From Manis javanica (Eukaryota; Chordata; Mammalia; Pholidota; Manidae), in NCBI RefSeq assembly GCF_040802235.1, contig NC_133169.1, positions 44,585,034-44,649,033 of the forward strand: 64,000 nt of DNA, written 5' to 3'. A program made the translations under genes and the position numbers. Below are positions 1-10,829 of the stretch, in pieces; position 1 is the first letter of the stretch, and each line of letters begins with the position of its first letter. The notes under the pieces are model-generated. The model was not told where the DNA came from. It was given only the letters and a program-made list of their open reading frames with translations, and searched no databases.

Positions 1-339
1 ATTTTCCCCACTATTACTGAGATAGAGTTGACATATAATGTTGTATAAGTTTTGGTGTGCAAAATGATAGTTTGATATATTTGTTGCAAAATATTTGACA
101 CCATAAGGTTGGTTAACACATCTACCACCTCTATTTTATGACACTATCCTTCCTTTCTCCATTGTCTTTCTTGGCTGCCTTATCAGATATTAGCTGCCCA
201 TATATGTATGTTTACTTCTGGCTTTTAATTCTATTCCACGGGTCTATGTGTCTATTATAAGGTTTTGTTGGCTGGTACCACAGTCTTTTGCATAAAATAC
301 CTTCGTAATATAGTTTGAGGTAAAGAAGAGTGATACCTA

Positions 340-560
340 CTCTGTACTTTTTTCAGTAGTATTTGTAACTTTAGGTTTTTTTTTATTCCATATGATAAGA
401 GTTTTGATTTCTATTTATGTGGAAATTGACATTGGAAGTTTGATGGGAATTGTATTGAATCTATAGATAACTTTGGGTAGTGTGTACATTTTAACAATAT
501 GAATTCTTCTTATACATGATGGGATATTTACATAAAAGGTTGCTCACAGCAGCACTAAGG
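340..560 (-). repeat. Old L1 ORF2 fragment, antisense
   Basis: This AT-rich stretch carries the same motif order as the antisense ORF2 parts of the L1 copies at 11.09-11.35 kb and about 5.6-5.8 kb, including 'aacaatatgaattctt'. No open frame survives. Bases 1-340 and 560-735 show nothing recognisable. Confidence 0.55.
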
Positions 561-734
561 CATTTGCAGATAACTCCCCACAAGTATTTGAATTTATGTA
601 AACAAAGACTATGTATATTCCTTATGGAAGAAAATACATTACCTCAGATAAAATATATTCATACGATTGTGAAAACCAAATATTATCTGAATACCACACA
701 CAACCAAAAGACGGATAATCTATTATTTTAATAA

Positions 735-1850
735 CTGAAAGATGTTATTTATTTGTGAAATAGGGTGATGAGTTTTCTAAACTAATAATGAAACAGAAAT
801 ATTTTGAAAATAAACATCCACTATTTTCTAGAAATAAATATACTTACTTAATGTATGGCAGCATAGGAATTTTGTCCTACCACTAAAAATAACATTCAAT
901 CAGTTTTAAAAATTTTTTCCACATTGAGCCTTGAATCTTCTACCTTGTTAGCTGCTGCCCAACAAGTTTCAAAAGAATTTTATTCTCCTGCTTCAGTTGT
1001 TCATTTTCATCTTCGATGCCATCTAGGTCTCTATTTAACAAATCAATTTCTTCTCTGAGTTTTCCGATCATTTCCTCTTCATCTTGCATTAGTCCCACAA
1101 GTCTTCAATTTTCTTGCCTTTCTCTTACTACTTCCTTTTCACGATCTTCAATGTTCTTGCCCAATGTGCTACTTGAGATCAAACCACCTGAGGCGCTTGC
1201 ACCCCGGCTGTATCTGCTGCACCCACTTCTCTCTGTTCGGGGAGACCTACGGGTCTTCCCCAGAGGCCGTGGCTGCGCTTTTGCACCTGCCTGAAACCGC
1301 AGCAGACGCTCCTGTAACGGACCGGAGCTGCCCGGGTCTGACACGCTCCCGGCTTCCTTCCTCAGCGCGACCTGCTGTGGAATCACCGCCCCCTTCTCCG
1401 TTCTCTCCGCCCTGCTCCGGCCCCGTCTTGTTCACTCTCGCATCGACCGCGGGGACGCCCACCGCGCCGGTGATGCACCGCCCCTCCCGCAGCTCCCGCG
1501 CCCCGCCCCTCCCGGCGCCGCGCCCCGCCCCTCCCGCCTTCCTGGCGGCCCTCCCGCCGCCCGGCGCCGGCGGGCCCGTACGCGCGCCTGGGGCGGCCGG
1601 GGGCGGGCTGCTCAGCGCCGCGGGGCCGGTAGCGCGGTTCTCGCTCCCCCTCGAGCAGGGGCGGCAGGCGCGGCGGCGCCGCCCGGGACGTCGTCGTGGA
1701 GCCCGCTGGCCGCGGCGGCGGCGGCGGTGCGGACGGCCCCGCGGGGGATTCCCGGTCCCTCGCTCTCCCTCCGTCCCTTTTTGGCCCTTTGCCCTTTGCA
1801 GTGCGGTCCTCTCCTCCTCACTGGAGGTAGACGACGGCTTCTGCGGTCTT
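735..1850 (-). pseudogene. PAWR: PAWR (PAR-4) processed retrocopy, disrupted
   Basis: Read on the minus strand, 940-1386 encodes the C-terminal half of the prostate apoptosis response-4 protein without introns. It shows SSTLGKNIEDREKEVV, then the leucine-zipper end with EEIDLLNRDL, ENEQLKQENK and a terminal QLTR followed by TAG at 940-942. An in-frame TGA at 1105-1107 breaks the zipper, and there is one extra codon near the end. Upstream of the zipper the DPGSS and SRYSRG regions are still visible. The GC-rich block at 1400-1840 matches the alanine/proline-rich N-terminal half but is full of shifts. PAWR is normally a multi-exon gene, so exon-free continuity means retrotransposition. AATAAA-like sites lie in the 3' UTR-like part near 755. 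No clear A-tail or target duplication was found, and the 5' boundary is uncertain (sequence at 1850-1990 is unassigned). Confidence 0.82.
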
Positions 1851-2086
1851 CAGGTCATTTCTCAGTTTAGTTGTATCTTCCGCAGTTGCCTCCTTGGAGT
1901 GTGCATGCAGGGGTGTTTCTGCCGTACTTTTCAACTCCACCATCTTTCCGCACACCCTCTACAGGCATAAGCTTTAGCCCAGTAAGTGCCGGGATGCCAA
2001 CCAGATTTATGAATAAATCCCCATGGGAGATTCTCAGATGAATTTAATGTTACCAAGATAATTCATGTTGGAAAATAACATACCTA

Positions 2087-2100
2087 TCATATGTGGTTTT
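2087..2100. repeat. Target-site duplication, left copy, of full-length L1
   Basis: The 14-base string TCATATGTGGTTTT is repeated exactly at 10830-10843, flanking the L1. It ends in T-rich sequence next to the poly(T), as expected of target-primed reverse transcription with the element on the minus strand. Confidence 0.9.
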
Positions 2101-2124
2101 TTTTTTTTTTTTTTTTTTTTTTTT

Positions 2125-3763
2125 GAGAGGGCATCTCTCATATTTATTGATCAAATGGTTGTTAACAACAATAAAATTCAGTATAGGGGGGTCAATGCTC
2201 AATGTACAATCATTAATCCATCTCAAGCCTAATTCTCGTCAGTCTCCAATCTTCTGAAGCATAACGAACAAGTTCTTACATGGTGAACGAATTCTTACAG
2301 AGTGAATAAATTCTTACATGGTGAACAGTACAAGGGCAGTCATCACAGAAACTTTCGGTTTTGATCATGCAATATGACCTATAAACCATCAGGTCAAATA
2401 TGAATATTCATTTGATTTTTGTACTTGATTTATATGTTGATCCCACATTTCTCCTATTATTATTATTATTTTTATTTTTAATAAAATGCTGAAGTGGTAG
2501 GTAGATGCAAGATAAAGGTAGAAAACATAGTTTAGTGCTGTAAGAAGGCAAATGTAGATGATCAGATGATCAGGTGTGTGCCTATGGACTAAGTATTAAT
2601 CCAGGCTAGACAAGGGCAGCAAAACATCCACGGATGCAGAAGATTTCTCTCAAAACAGGGGGGGTGAGGTTCTGAGCCTCACCTCTGTTGATCCCCAAAT
2701 TCTCACCTGATGGCCCCCCTGCGACTGTGCCTGTCTTAGGTTGTTCCTCCCTTGAGGAATCTTACCCGTCTCTGGCTAACCAGTCATCTTCCGGGGCCAT
2801 ACAGGGAAATGTAAAGTTGGTAAGTGAGAGAGAAGCCATATTGTTTGCAAAGGTTAGCTTTTTACTTCTTTGCAGATTTATGCCCTGTGGCTTCTATGCC
2901 CAGCACTTGTCTCGAGGTATCTTTACCACCTGGAGGAATTATGATACTCGGTAAATTCGATATGAGGCACGAATTCTATTTAAAGTTTGTAATTAGGAAG
3001 GAAGAAGAAAAGCTATAGATGTAGCATATGAAGGAAACTTGGGAGGATTGATTATTTCTTTGACATATCTTCTTGTATAGTACCTTAAGTATGTATAGGT
3101 TTTAAACTACTAACTAATTTGCACACACATATTGACATAATAGGAATACGGTGACATAAACAAAGCAAATCTATAATTACCAGCCATCTCCAGTGAAGCC
3201 AAGAAAACCATTTAGGCACCCTAGGCATTTGTGAAAATTTATCTATGATATGATGGATATTTTCCAACTGTACTTGAACCATCAGACAAATTAAAGCAGC
3301 CCATTTCTGGGATCTGTTCACTTCCCATATGTTCTTTTAACCATAGATAGTCTATAGTCATGAGATTTTGGGGTGCTACAACTTGCACCCCTCCCAACTC
3401 CTGGTTGAGTTCCAACAGACAGATCCGGTCAAATTCGTTGTCTCACTGTATGCACATGCCAGCCTAGACATCTCCCTCCTCCTTCTCATGGCAAGTCCAG
3501 GAGATGGTGGGCTGGATGCAGCCACAACCGCAGCATCGTCCGGATCCCTGTGGAGGCTTTTTGATGATCATCCCCCGGCACGAGTCCTCCAGAGAGTGCT
3601 GATGCCGGAAGCTCCTCCTCATATCGTATCTTAGTTCATTTTCTGGGTATCCAAGCTAGGCCTTGATCTTCTGCGTAGAAACAAACAGACCCTTTGCCCA
3701 CACTTTGACATGCCCTCTATACCACTGTGCAGAACTCATTGGAGGTCAGCACACAGTAACTGC
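2125..3763 (-). mobile_element. Captured betaretrovirus-like ERV segment (integrase end, Env remnant, LTR)
   Basis: This sequence lies beyond the native L1 3' end. In sense orientation, near 3700-3650, a broken frame contains GSVCFYAEDQ and AWIPRK, resembling the end of a betaretroviral integrase. A short broken region follows. Then 3321-3085 encodes 78 residues containing PKWFSWLHWRWLVII, a tryptophan-rich, membrane-spanning stretch like the end of a retroviral transmembrane Env. After its stop the sequence looks like a U3-R LTR with a G-rich tract near 2660, ending 19 bases after AATAAA (2148-2143) in the A-tail. Frames are interrupted and most of env is missing, so it is a non-coding remnant. 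The family assignment (class II/ERVK-like) is inference from motifs; the repeat nature is firm because 62729-63543 is a second copy. Confidence 0.7.
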
Positions 3764-3781
3764 TTTTTTTTTTTTTTTTTT
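3764..3781 (-). repeat. Internal A18 tract (fossil tail)
   Basis: Eighteen T on the plus strand (A18 in sense) separates the ERV-like segment from a 145-bp spacer. With the second A-tract at 3928-3954 it marks the joints of the composite 3' end. The spacer at 3782-3927 was not identified. Confidence 0.75.
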
Positions 3782-3927
3782 AATTAAGAGAAAGGAATAT
3801 TATCAGAAAAGAGTACCTCCATAGCTGATCATCTGACACCCTTTAAGTGATCAACATTAAGGATATTTAAAGCATGCGTTGATCTTTGATTTACCAATAG
3901 TTTTATCCTGTTAAGGAGTAATCCCCC

Positions 3928-3954
3928 TTTTCTTTCTTTCTTTTTTTTTTTTTT
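3928..3954 (-). repeat. A-rich tract at the native L1 3' terminus
   Basis: In sense the L1 3' UTR reads through 'gctgatggacagt' and 'gtgtagatt' and then into A/GAAA-rich sequence. Other L1 copies in the window (near 13990-14110, 31200-31340 and 62285-62425) end in poly(A) at the equivalent place, so this is the original end of the L1. Confidence 0.75.
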
Positions 3955-4296
3955 AAATTTTTAATCTACACTTACCTGAAGAATACTATGTTTACTATGC
4001 TCTCCCCTATATCAGGTCCCCCCTAACAACCACATTACGGTTACTGTCCATCAGCTTAGCAAAATGTTGTAGAGTCACTACTTGTCCTCTCTGTGTTGTG
4101 CAGCCCACCCTCCCCTTTCTCCCTCCCCCCCATGCATGCTAATCTTAATACCCCCCTTCTTCTTCCCCCCCCTTATCCCTCCCTGCCCACCCATCCTCCC
4201 CAGTTCCTTTCCCTTTGGTACCTGTTTGTCCATTTTTGGGTTCTGTAATTCTGCTGCTGTTTTGTTCCTTCAGTTTTTCCTTTGTTCCTATACTCC

Positions 4297-7200
4297 TCAG
4301 ATGAGTGAAATCATTTGGTATTTCTCTTTCTCCGCTTGGCTTATTTCACTGAGCATAATACTCTCCAGCTCCATCCATGTTGCTGCAAATGGTTGGATTT
4401 TTCCACTTCTTATGGCTGAGTAGTATTCCATTGTGTATATGTACCACATCTTCTTCATCCATTCATCTACAGATGGACATTTAGGTTGCTTCCAATTCTT
4501 GGCTATTGTAAATAGTGCTGCGATAAACATAGGAGTGCATCTGTCTTTCTCAAACTTGATTGCTGCGTTCTTAGGGTAAATTCCTAGGAGTGGAATTCCT
4601 GGGTCAAATGGTAGGTCTGTTTTGAGCATTTTGATGCACCTCCATACTGCTTTCCACAATGGTTGAACTAATTTACATTCCCACCAGCAGTGTAGGAGGG
4701 TTCCCCTTTCTCCACAGCCTCGCCAACATTTGTTGTTGTTTGTCTTTTGGATGGCAGCTATCCTTACTGGTGTGAGGTGATACCTCATTGTAGTTTTAAT
4801 TTGCATTTCTCTGATAATTAGCGATGTGGAGCATCTTTTCATGTGTCTCTTGGCCATCTGTATTTCTTTTTTGGAGAACTGTCTGTTCAGTTCCTCTGCC
4901 CATTTTTTAATTGGGTTATTTGTTTTTTGTTTGTTGAGGCGTGTGAGCTCTTTATATATTCTGGACGTCAAGCCTTTATCAGATCTGTCATTTTCAAATA
5001 TATTCTCCCATACTGTAGGGTTCCTTTTTGTTCTATTGATGGTGTCTTTCGCTGTACAGAAGCTTTTCAGCTTAATGTAGTCCCACTTGCTCATTTTTGC
5101 TGTTGTTTTCCTTGCCCGGGGAGATATGTTCAAGAAGAGATCACTCATGTTTATGTCTAAGAGGTTTTTGCCTATGTTTTTTTCCAAGAGTTTAATGGTT
5201 TCGTGACTTACATTCAGGTCTTTGATCCATTTTGAGTTTACCTTTGTATATGGGGTTAGACAATGGTCCAGTTTCATTCTCCTACATGTAGCTGTCCAGT
5301 TTTGCCAGCACCATCTGTTGAAGAGACTGTCATTTTGCCATTGTATGTCCATGGCTCCTTTATCAAATATTAATTGACCATATATGTTTGGGTTAATTTC
5401 TGGGGTCTCTAATCTGTTCCACTGGTCTGTGGCTCTGTTCTTGTGCCAGTACCAAATTGTCTTGATTACTATGGCTTTGTAGTAGAGCTTGAAGTTGGGG
5501 AGTGAGATCCCCCCTACTTTATTCTTCTTTTTCAGGATTGCTTTGGCTATTCGGGGTCTTTGGTGTTTCCATATGAATTTTTGAATTATTTGTTCCAATT
5601 CATTGAAGAATGTTGCTGGTAATTTGAGAGGGATTGCATCAAATTTGTATATTGCTTTTGGCAGGATGGCCATTTTGACGATATTAATTCTTCCTAGCCA
5701 TGAGCATGGGATGAGTTTCCATTTATTAGTGTCCCCTTTAATTTCTCTTAAGAGTGACTTGTAGTTTTCAGAGTATAAGTCTTTCACTTCCTTGGTTAGG
5801 TTTATTCCTAGGTATTTTATTCTTTTTGATGCAATGGTGAATGGAATTGTTTTCCTGATTTCTCTTTCTATTGATTCGTTGTTAGTGTATAGGAAAGCTA
5901 CAGATTTCTGTGTGTTGATTTTGTATCCTGCAACTTTGCTGTATTCCGATATCAGTTCTAGTAGTTTTGGAGTGGAGTCTTTAGGGTTTTTTATGTACAG
6001 TATCATATCTTCTGCAAATAGTGACAGTTTAACTTCTTCTTTACCAATCTGGATTCCTTGTATTTCTTTGTTTTGTCGATTGCCGTGGCTAGGACATCCA
6101 GTACTATGTTAAATAACAGTGGGGAGAGTGGGCATCCCTGTCTGGTTCCTGGTCTCAGTGGAAATGCTTTCAGCTTCTCGCTGTTCAGTATAATGCTGGC
6201 TGTGGGTTTATCATATATGGCCTTTATTATGTTGAGGTACTTGCCCTCTATTCCCATTTTGCTGAGAGTTTTTATCATGAATGGATGTTGAATTTTGTCA
6301 AATGCTTTTTCAGCATCTATGGAGATGATCATGTGGTTTTTGTCTTTCTTTTTGTTGATGTGGTGGATGATGTTGATGGATTTTCGAATGTTGTACCATC
6401 CTTGCATCCCTGGGATGAACCCCACTTGGTCATGGTGTATGATCCTTTTGATATACTGTTGAATTCTGTTTGCTAATATTTTATTGAGTATTTTTGCATC
6501 TACGTTCATCAGGGATATTGGTCTGTAATTTTCTTTTTTGGTGGGGTCTTTGCCTGGTTTTGGTATTAGGGTGATGTTGGCTTCATAGAATGAGTTTGGG
6601 AGTATTCCCTCTTCTTCTATTTTGTGGAACACTTTAAGGAGAATGGGTATTATGTCTTCTCTGTGTGTCTGATAAAATTCCGAGGTAAATCCGTTCGGCC
6701 CCGGGGTTTTGTTCTTGGGTAGTTTTTTGATTACTGTTTCAATTTCTTTGCTTGTAATTGGTTTGTTTAACTTTTGTGTTTCTTCCTTGGTCAGTCTTGG
6801 GAGGTTGTATTTTTCTAGGAAGTTGTCCATTTCTTCTAGGTTTTCCAGCTTGTTGGCATATAGGTTTTCATAGTAGTCTTTAATAATTCTTTGTATTTCT
6901 GTGGAGTCTGTCGTGATTTTTCCATTCTCATTTCTGATTATGTTGATTTGTGTTGACTCTCTTTTTCTCTTAATAAGTTGGGCTAGAGGCTTATCTATTT
7001 TGTTTATTTTCTCAAAGAACCAGCTCTTGGTTTCGTTGATTTTTGCTATTGTTTTATTCTTCTCAATTTTGTTTATTTCTTCTCTGATCTTTATTATGTC
7101 CCTCCTTCTGCTGACTTTAGGCCTCATTTGTTCTTCTTTTTCCAGTTTTAATAATTGTGATGTTAGACTATTCATTTGGGATTGTTCTTCCTTCTTCAAG

Positions 7201-8138
7201 TGTGCCTGGATTGCTATATACTTTCCTCTTAAGACTGCTTTCGCTGCATCCCACAGAAGTTGGGGCTTAGTGTTGTTGTTGTCATTTGTTTCTATATATT
7301 CCTTGATCTCTATTTTGATTTGTTCATTGATCCATTGATTATTTAGTAGCATGTTGTTAAGCCTCCATGTGTTTGTGAGCCTTTTTGTTTTCTTTGTAGA
7401 ATTTATTTCTACTTTCATACCTTTGTGGTCTGAAAAATTGGTTGGTAGAATTTCAATATTGTGGAATTTACAGAGGCTCTTTTTGTGAGCTAGTATGTGG
7501 TCTATTCTAGAGAATGTTCCATGTGCACTTGAGAAGAATGTATATCCTGTTGCTTATGGATGTAAAGTTCTATAGATGTCTATTAGGTCCATCTGTTCTA
7601 GTGTGTTGTTCAGTGCCTGTGTGTCTTTACTTATTTTCTGCCCGGTGGATCTATCCTTTGGGGTGAGTGGTGTGTTGAAGTCTCCTACAATGAATGCATT
7701 GCAGTCTATTTCCCTCTTTAGTTCTGTTAGTATTTGCTTCACATATGCTGGTGCTCCTGTATTGGGTGCATATATATTTAGAATGGTTATATCCTCTTGT
7801 TGGACTAAGCCCTTTATCATTATGTAGTGGCCTTCTTTATCTCTTGTTACTTTCTTTGTTTTGAAGTCTATTTTGTCTGATATTAGTACTGCAACCCCTG
7901 CTTTCTTCTCACTGTTGTTTGCCTGAAATATGTTTTTCCATCCCTTGACTTTTAGTCTATGCTTATCTTTGGGTTTAAGGTGAGTTTCTTGTAAGCAGCA
8001 TATAGATGGGTCTTGCTTTTTTATCCATTCTATTACTCTATGTCTTTTGATTGGTGCATTAAGTCCATTTACATTTAGGGTGACTATTGAAAGATATGTA
8101 CTTATTGCCATTGCAGGCTTTAGATTCGTGGTTACCAA
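4297..8138 (-). pseudogene. L1 ORF2 (endonuclease-reverse transcriptase), one stop and one frameshift
   Basis: The L1 ORF2 product nicks DNA and reverse-transcribes L1 RNA. The first part (8138-7554) holds the endonuclease start with TLNVNGLNAP, LQETHL and GDFNTPL. A TAA at 7556-7554 interrupts it, but the same frame continues with [15 protein letters not shown] and NFSDHKGMK, so this is a point nonsense change. The reverse transcriptase follows (7418-6003) with [20 protein letters not shown] and [15 protein letters not shown] one-base shift near 6090 moves the rest to another frame (to 4297), which carries [23 protein letters not shown] and the C-terminal cysteine motif [18 protein letters not shown]. 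The catalytic FADD box reads FAED. The two lesions leave about 1,275 codons otherwise readable. Confidence 0.93.
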
Positions 8139-8306
8139 AGGTTCAAGGTTAGCTTCTTTAGTATCTTACTGCCTAACTTAGCTCGCTTATTGAGCTGTTA
8201 TATACACTGTCTGGAGAGTCTTTTCTTCTCTCCCTTCTTATTCCTCCTCCTCCCTTCTTCATATGTTGTGTGTTTTGTTCTGTGCTCTTTTTAGGGGTGC
8301 TCCCAT

Positions 8307-9230
8307 CTAGAGCAGTCCCTGTAGGATGCCCTGTAGAGGTGGTTTGTGGGAAGCAAATTCCCTCAGCTTTTGCTTGTCTGGGAATTGTTTGATCCCACCA
8401 TCATATTTAAATGATAGTCGTGCTGGATACAGTATCCTTGGTTCAAGGCCCTTCTGTTTCATTGCATTAAGTATATCATGCCATTCTCTTCTGGCCTGTA
8501 GGGTTTCTGTTGAGAAGTCTGATGTTAGCCTGATTGGTTTTCCTTTATAGGTGACCTTTTTCTCTCTAGCTGCCTTTAAAACTCTTTCCTTGTCCTTGAT
8601 CCTTGCCATTTTAATTATTATGTGTCTTGGTGTTGTCCTCCTTGGATCCTTTCTGTTGGGGGTTCTGTATAATTCCATGGTCTGTTCGATTATTTCCTCC
8701 CCCAGTTTGGGGAAGTTTTCAGCAATTATTTCTTCAAAGACCCTTTCTATCCCTTTTCCTCTTTCTTCCTCTTCTGGTATCCCTATAATACGAATGTTTT
8801 TCCTTTTGTATTGGTCACATATTTCTCTTAGTGTTGTTTCATTCCTGGAGATCCTTTTATCTCTCTCTATGTCAGCTTCTATACGTTCCTGTTCTCTGGC
8901 TTCTATTCCTTCAATGGCCTCTTGCATCTTATCCATTCTGCTTATAAATCCTTCCAGGGATTGTTTCACTTCTGTGATCTCTTTCCTGACATCTGTGATC
9001 TCCTTCCGGACTTCATCCCACTGCTCTTGCATTTTTCTCTGCATCTCATCCCACTGCTCTTGCATTTTTCTCTGCATCTCATCCCATTGCTCTTGCATTT
9101 TTTTCTGCATCTCTGTCAGCATGTTCATGATTTTTATTTTGAATTCTTTTTCAGGAGGACTAGTTAGGTCTGTCTCCTTCTCAGGTGTTGTCTCTGTGAT
9201 CTTTGTCTGCCTGTAGTTTTGCCTTTTCAT
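8307..9230 (-). CDS. L1 ORF1 protein, intact, 307 aa
   Basis: ORF1p is the trimeric RNA-binding chaperone of the L1 ribonucleoprotein. The frame is uninterrupted. Residues about 30-130 form a coiled coil, including three near-identical 11-residue repeats (KMQEQWDEMQR type). An RRM region follows with NIRIIGIPEEEE at about 145-160, then the C-terminal domain with TPRHIIIKMARIKDKERVL, LTSDFSTETLQARREW and LSFKYDGG, and the end at GLL. The length is slightly under the human protein (about 338 aa). It lies upstream of ORF2 on the same transcript with a gap of about 170 bases. Nothing in the frame suggests inactivation. Confidence 0.94.
   Translation of the reverse strand: MKRQNYRQTKITETTPEKETDLTSPPEKEFKIKIMNMLTEMQKKMQEQWDEMQRKMQEQWDEMQRKMQEQWDEVRKEITDVRKEITEVKQSLEGFISRMDKMQEAIEGIEAREQERIEADIERDKRISRNETTLREICDQYKRKNIRIIGIPEEEERGKGIERVFEEIIAENFPKLGEEIIEQTMELYRTPNRKDPRRTTPRHIIIKMARIKDKERVLKAAREKKVTYKGKPIRLTSDFSTETLQARREWHDILNAMKQKGLEPRILYPARLSFKYDGGIKQFPDKQKLREFASHKPPLQGILQGLL
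9012..9110 (-). repeat. 33-bp x 3 tandem repeat in the ORF1 coiled coil
   Basis: Units lie at 9012-9044, 9045-9077 and 9078-9110 and differ by a few bases. Each encodes 11 residues (one hendecad), so the array changes coiled-coil length without shifting the frame. Confidence 0.9.
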
Positions 9231-9597
9231 GGTGATAGAGATAGTCTGCAGAGCTGGTACAAGTGACCGCTGGAAGAGCTTCCCTTCTTGTTGGTTTGTA
9301 GCCTTTTCCTGGGAGAATAGCGACCTCTAGTGGCTTGTGCTGGGCAGCTGTGCGCAGACAGGGCTTCTGCTTCCTGCCCAGTTGCTTTGGGGTTTATCTC
9401 CACTGTTGCTGTGGGCTTGGCCTGGCTGGGGCTGTTCCTCCAAAATGGTGGAGCCCCGTTAGAGGGGGAGCAGCCAGGAGACTATTTATCTCCGTAAGGG
9501 GCCTCTGTGCTCCCTGCTGCCCAGGGGGTTAGAGTGCCCAGAGATCCCCAGATTCCCTGCTTCTGGTCTAAGTGACCTGTCCTGCCCCTTTAAGATT

Positions 9598-10600
9598 TCC
9601 AAAAAGCACTCTCCAAACCAAAACAACAACAGCAACAATGAGAGAGGGAACAGAAAGGAAAAAAAAAAGAAAAAACACGCGATTTTTTTTTTTTTTTCCT
9701 CAGGTGCCGGTCCCAGGCACCCGCGCACTGGTCCTGCTGCCCTGTCTCCCTAGCACCAGGGTCCCTGTCCTTTCAAGGCTTCCAAAAAGCACCCACCCAC
9801 CGTTCCCGCAGGGAAGGAACGCTCAATATTCTTTGTCCTCAGGCACTGGTCCCACGCACCCGCTCACCAGTCCTGCCGCCCTGCGTCCCTAGCACCGGGG
9901 TCCCTGTCCCTTCAAGGCTTCCAAAAAGCACTTGGCAAAAAGAGAGAAAAAAAAGGGGAAAAACGCGCGATTTCTTCCGTCCTCAGGTGCTGGTCTCAGG
10001 CACCCACCCACCGGTCCCACAGGGAAAAATGCGGGATATTCTTTGTCCTCAGGTGCCGGTCCCAGGCACCCGCTCACCAGTCCCGCCGCCCTGCCTCCCT
10101 AGCACCGGGGTCCCTGTCCCTTTTAGGCTTCCAAAAAGCACTCGCAGAAAAGAGAAAAAAAAAAGGGGAAAAACGCGCGATTTCCTCTGTCCTCAAGTGC
10201 CGGTCTCAGGCACCCGCTCACCGGTCCCGCAGGGAAAAACGGGGGATATTCTTTGTCCTCAGGCGCCGGTCCCAGCCACCCGCTCACCAGTCCCGCCACC
10301 GTGCCTCCCTAGCACTGGGGTCCCCGTCCCTTCAAGGCTTCCAAAAAGCGCTTGACATAAAGAGAAAAAAAAAAAGGGGAAAAACGCGCGACCTCCTCCG
10401 TCCTCAGGCACCGGTCTCAGGCACCCGCCCCCAGGTCTCGCAGGGAGAAACGCGGGATATTCTTTGTCCTCCGGCGCTGTTCCCAGGCACCTCCTCACCG
10501 GTCCCGCCACCCTGCCTCCCCAGCAACGGGGGCCCGTCCCTCTAAGGCTTCCAAAAAGCGCTCGCCAAAAAAAAAAACTGCTCCGGTTTCTCTCCACCCG
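9598..10600 (-). promoter_or_regulatory. Tandem monomer array in the L1 5' UTR (about 210-bp period)
   Basis: The marker 'ttccaaaaagc' recurs at 9598, 9780, 9919, 10129, 10339 and 10549. The last four are spaced exactly 210 bases; the ORF1-proximal units are shortened (182 and 139). Each monomer has an A/G-rich tract, a CpG-bearing 'aaacgcgcga' box, and two related halves with 'caggcacccgctcacc'. Tandem 5' UTR monomers act as promoters in mouse L1 families; the same role here is inferred. The array sits between the 5' terminal unique block (10600-10829) and ORF1. Confidence 0.88.
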
Positions 10601-10806
10601 CCGGGAGCCGGGGGGAGGGGCGCTCGGGTCCCGCCGGGCTGGGGCTTGTATCTTACCCCCTTCACAAGGCGCTGGGTTCTTGCAGGTGTGGATGTGGTCT
10701 GGATGTTGTCCTGTGTCCTGTGGTCTCTATTTTAGGAAGATTTTTCTTTGTTATATTTTCATAGCTCTATGTGTTTTTGGGAGGAGATTTCCACTGCTCT
10801 ACTCAC

Positions 10807-10820
10807 GCCGCCATCTTGGC
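10807..10820 (-). promoter_or_regulatory. YY1-like site at the L1 5' end
   Basis: In sense the element starts with GCCAAGATGGCGGC about 10 bases from its end. This matches the YY1 core (AAGATGGCGGC) that positions transcription start in human L1. Confidence 0.75.
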
Positions 10821-10829
10821 TCCCGCCTC

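Larger units (their letters stand above)
2101..10829 (-). mobile_element. Near full-length L1 retrotransposon with an ERV-derived 3' extension
   Basis: This is an 8.7-kb minus-strand non-LTR retrotransposon. In sense order it has: a 5' end with an AAGATGGC motif (about 10829); a 1.6-kb GC-rich 5' UTR with tandem monomers; ORF1 (9230-8307); ORF2 (8138-4297, two lesions); a G-rich polypurine 3' UTR (about 4290-4090); the native L1 terminus with an A-tract (3954-3928); a 145-bp spacer; a second A-tract (3781-3764); a 1.6-kb ERV-like segment; AATAAA at 2148-2143; and an A24 tail (2124-2101). A perfect 14-bp duplication bounds the whole unit, so it integrated as one transcript. Intact ORF1, an unbroken tail and a perfect duplication indicate recent insertion. 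ORF2 lesions make this copy non-autonomous as read. Confidence 0.93.

Noticed and set aside
1164-1970. Plus-strand frame of 268 codons
   Set aside because: Shadow of the GC-rich PAWR retrocopy on the other strand; low-complexity Pro/Arg/Ala composition with no domain.
4082-4423. Plus-strand 113-codon Pro/Ser/Phe frame
   Set aside because: It is the complement of the L1 3' UTR polypurine tract and the ORF2 end.
8551-9216. Plus-strand 221-codon frame
   Set aside because: Antisense shadow of intact L1 ORF1; its repeats mirror the coiled-coil units.
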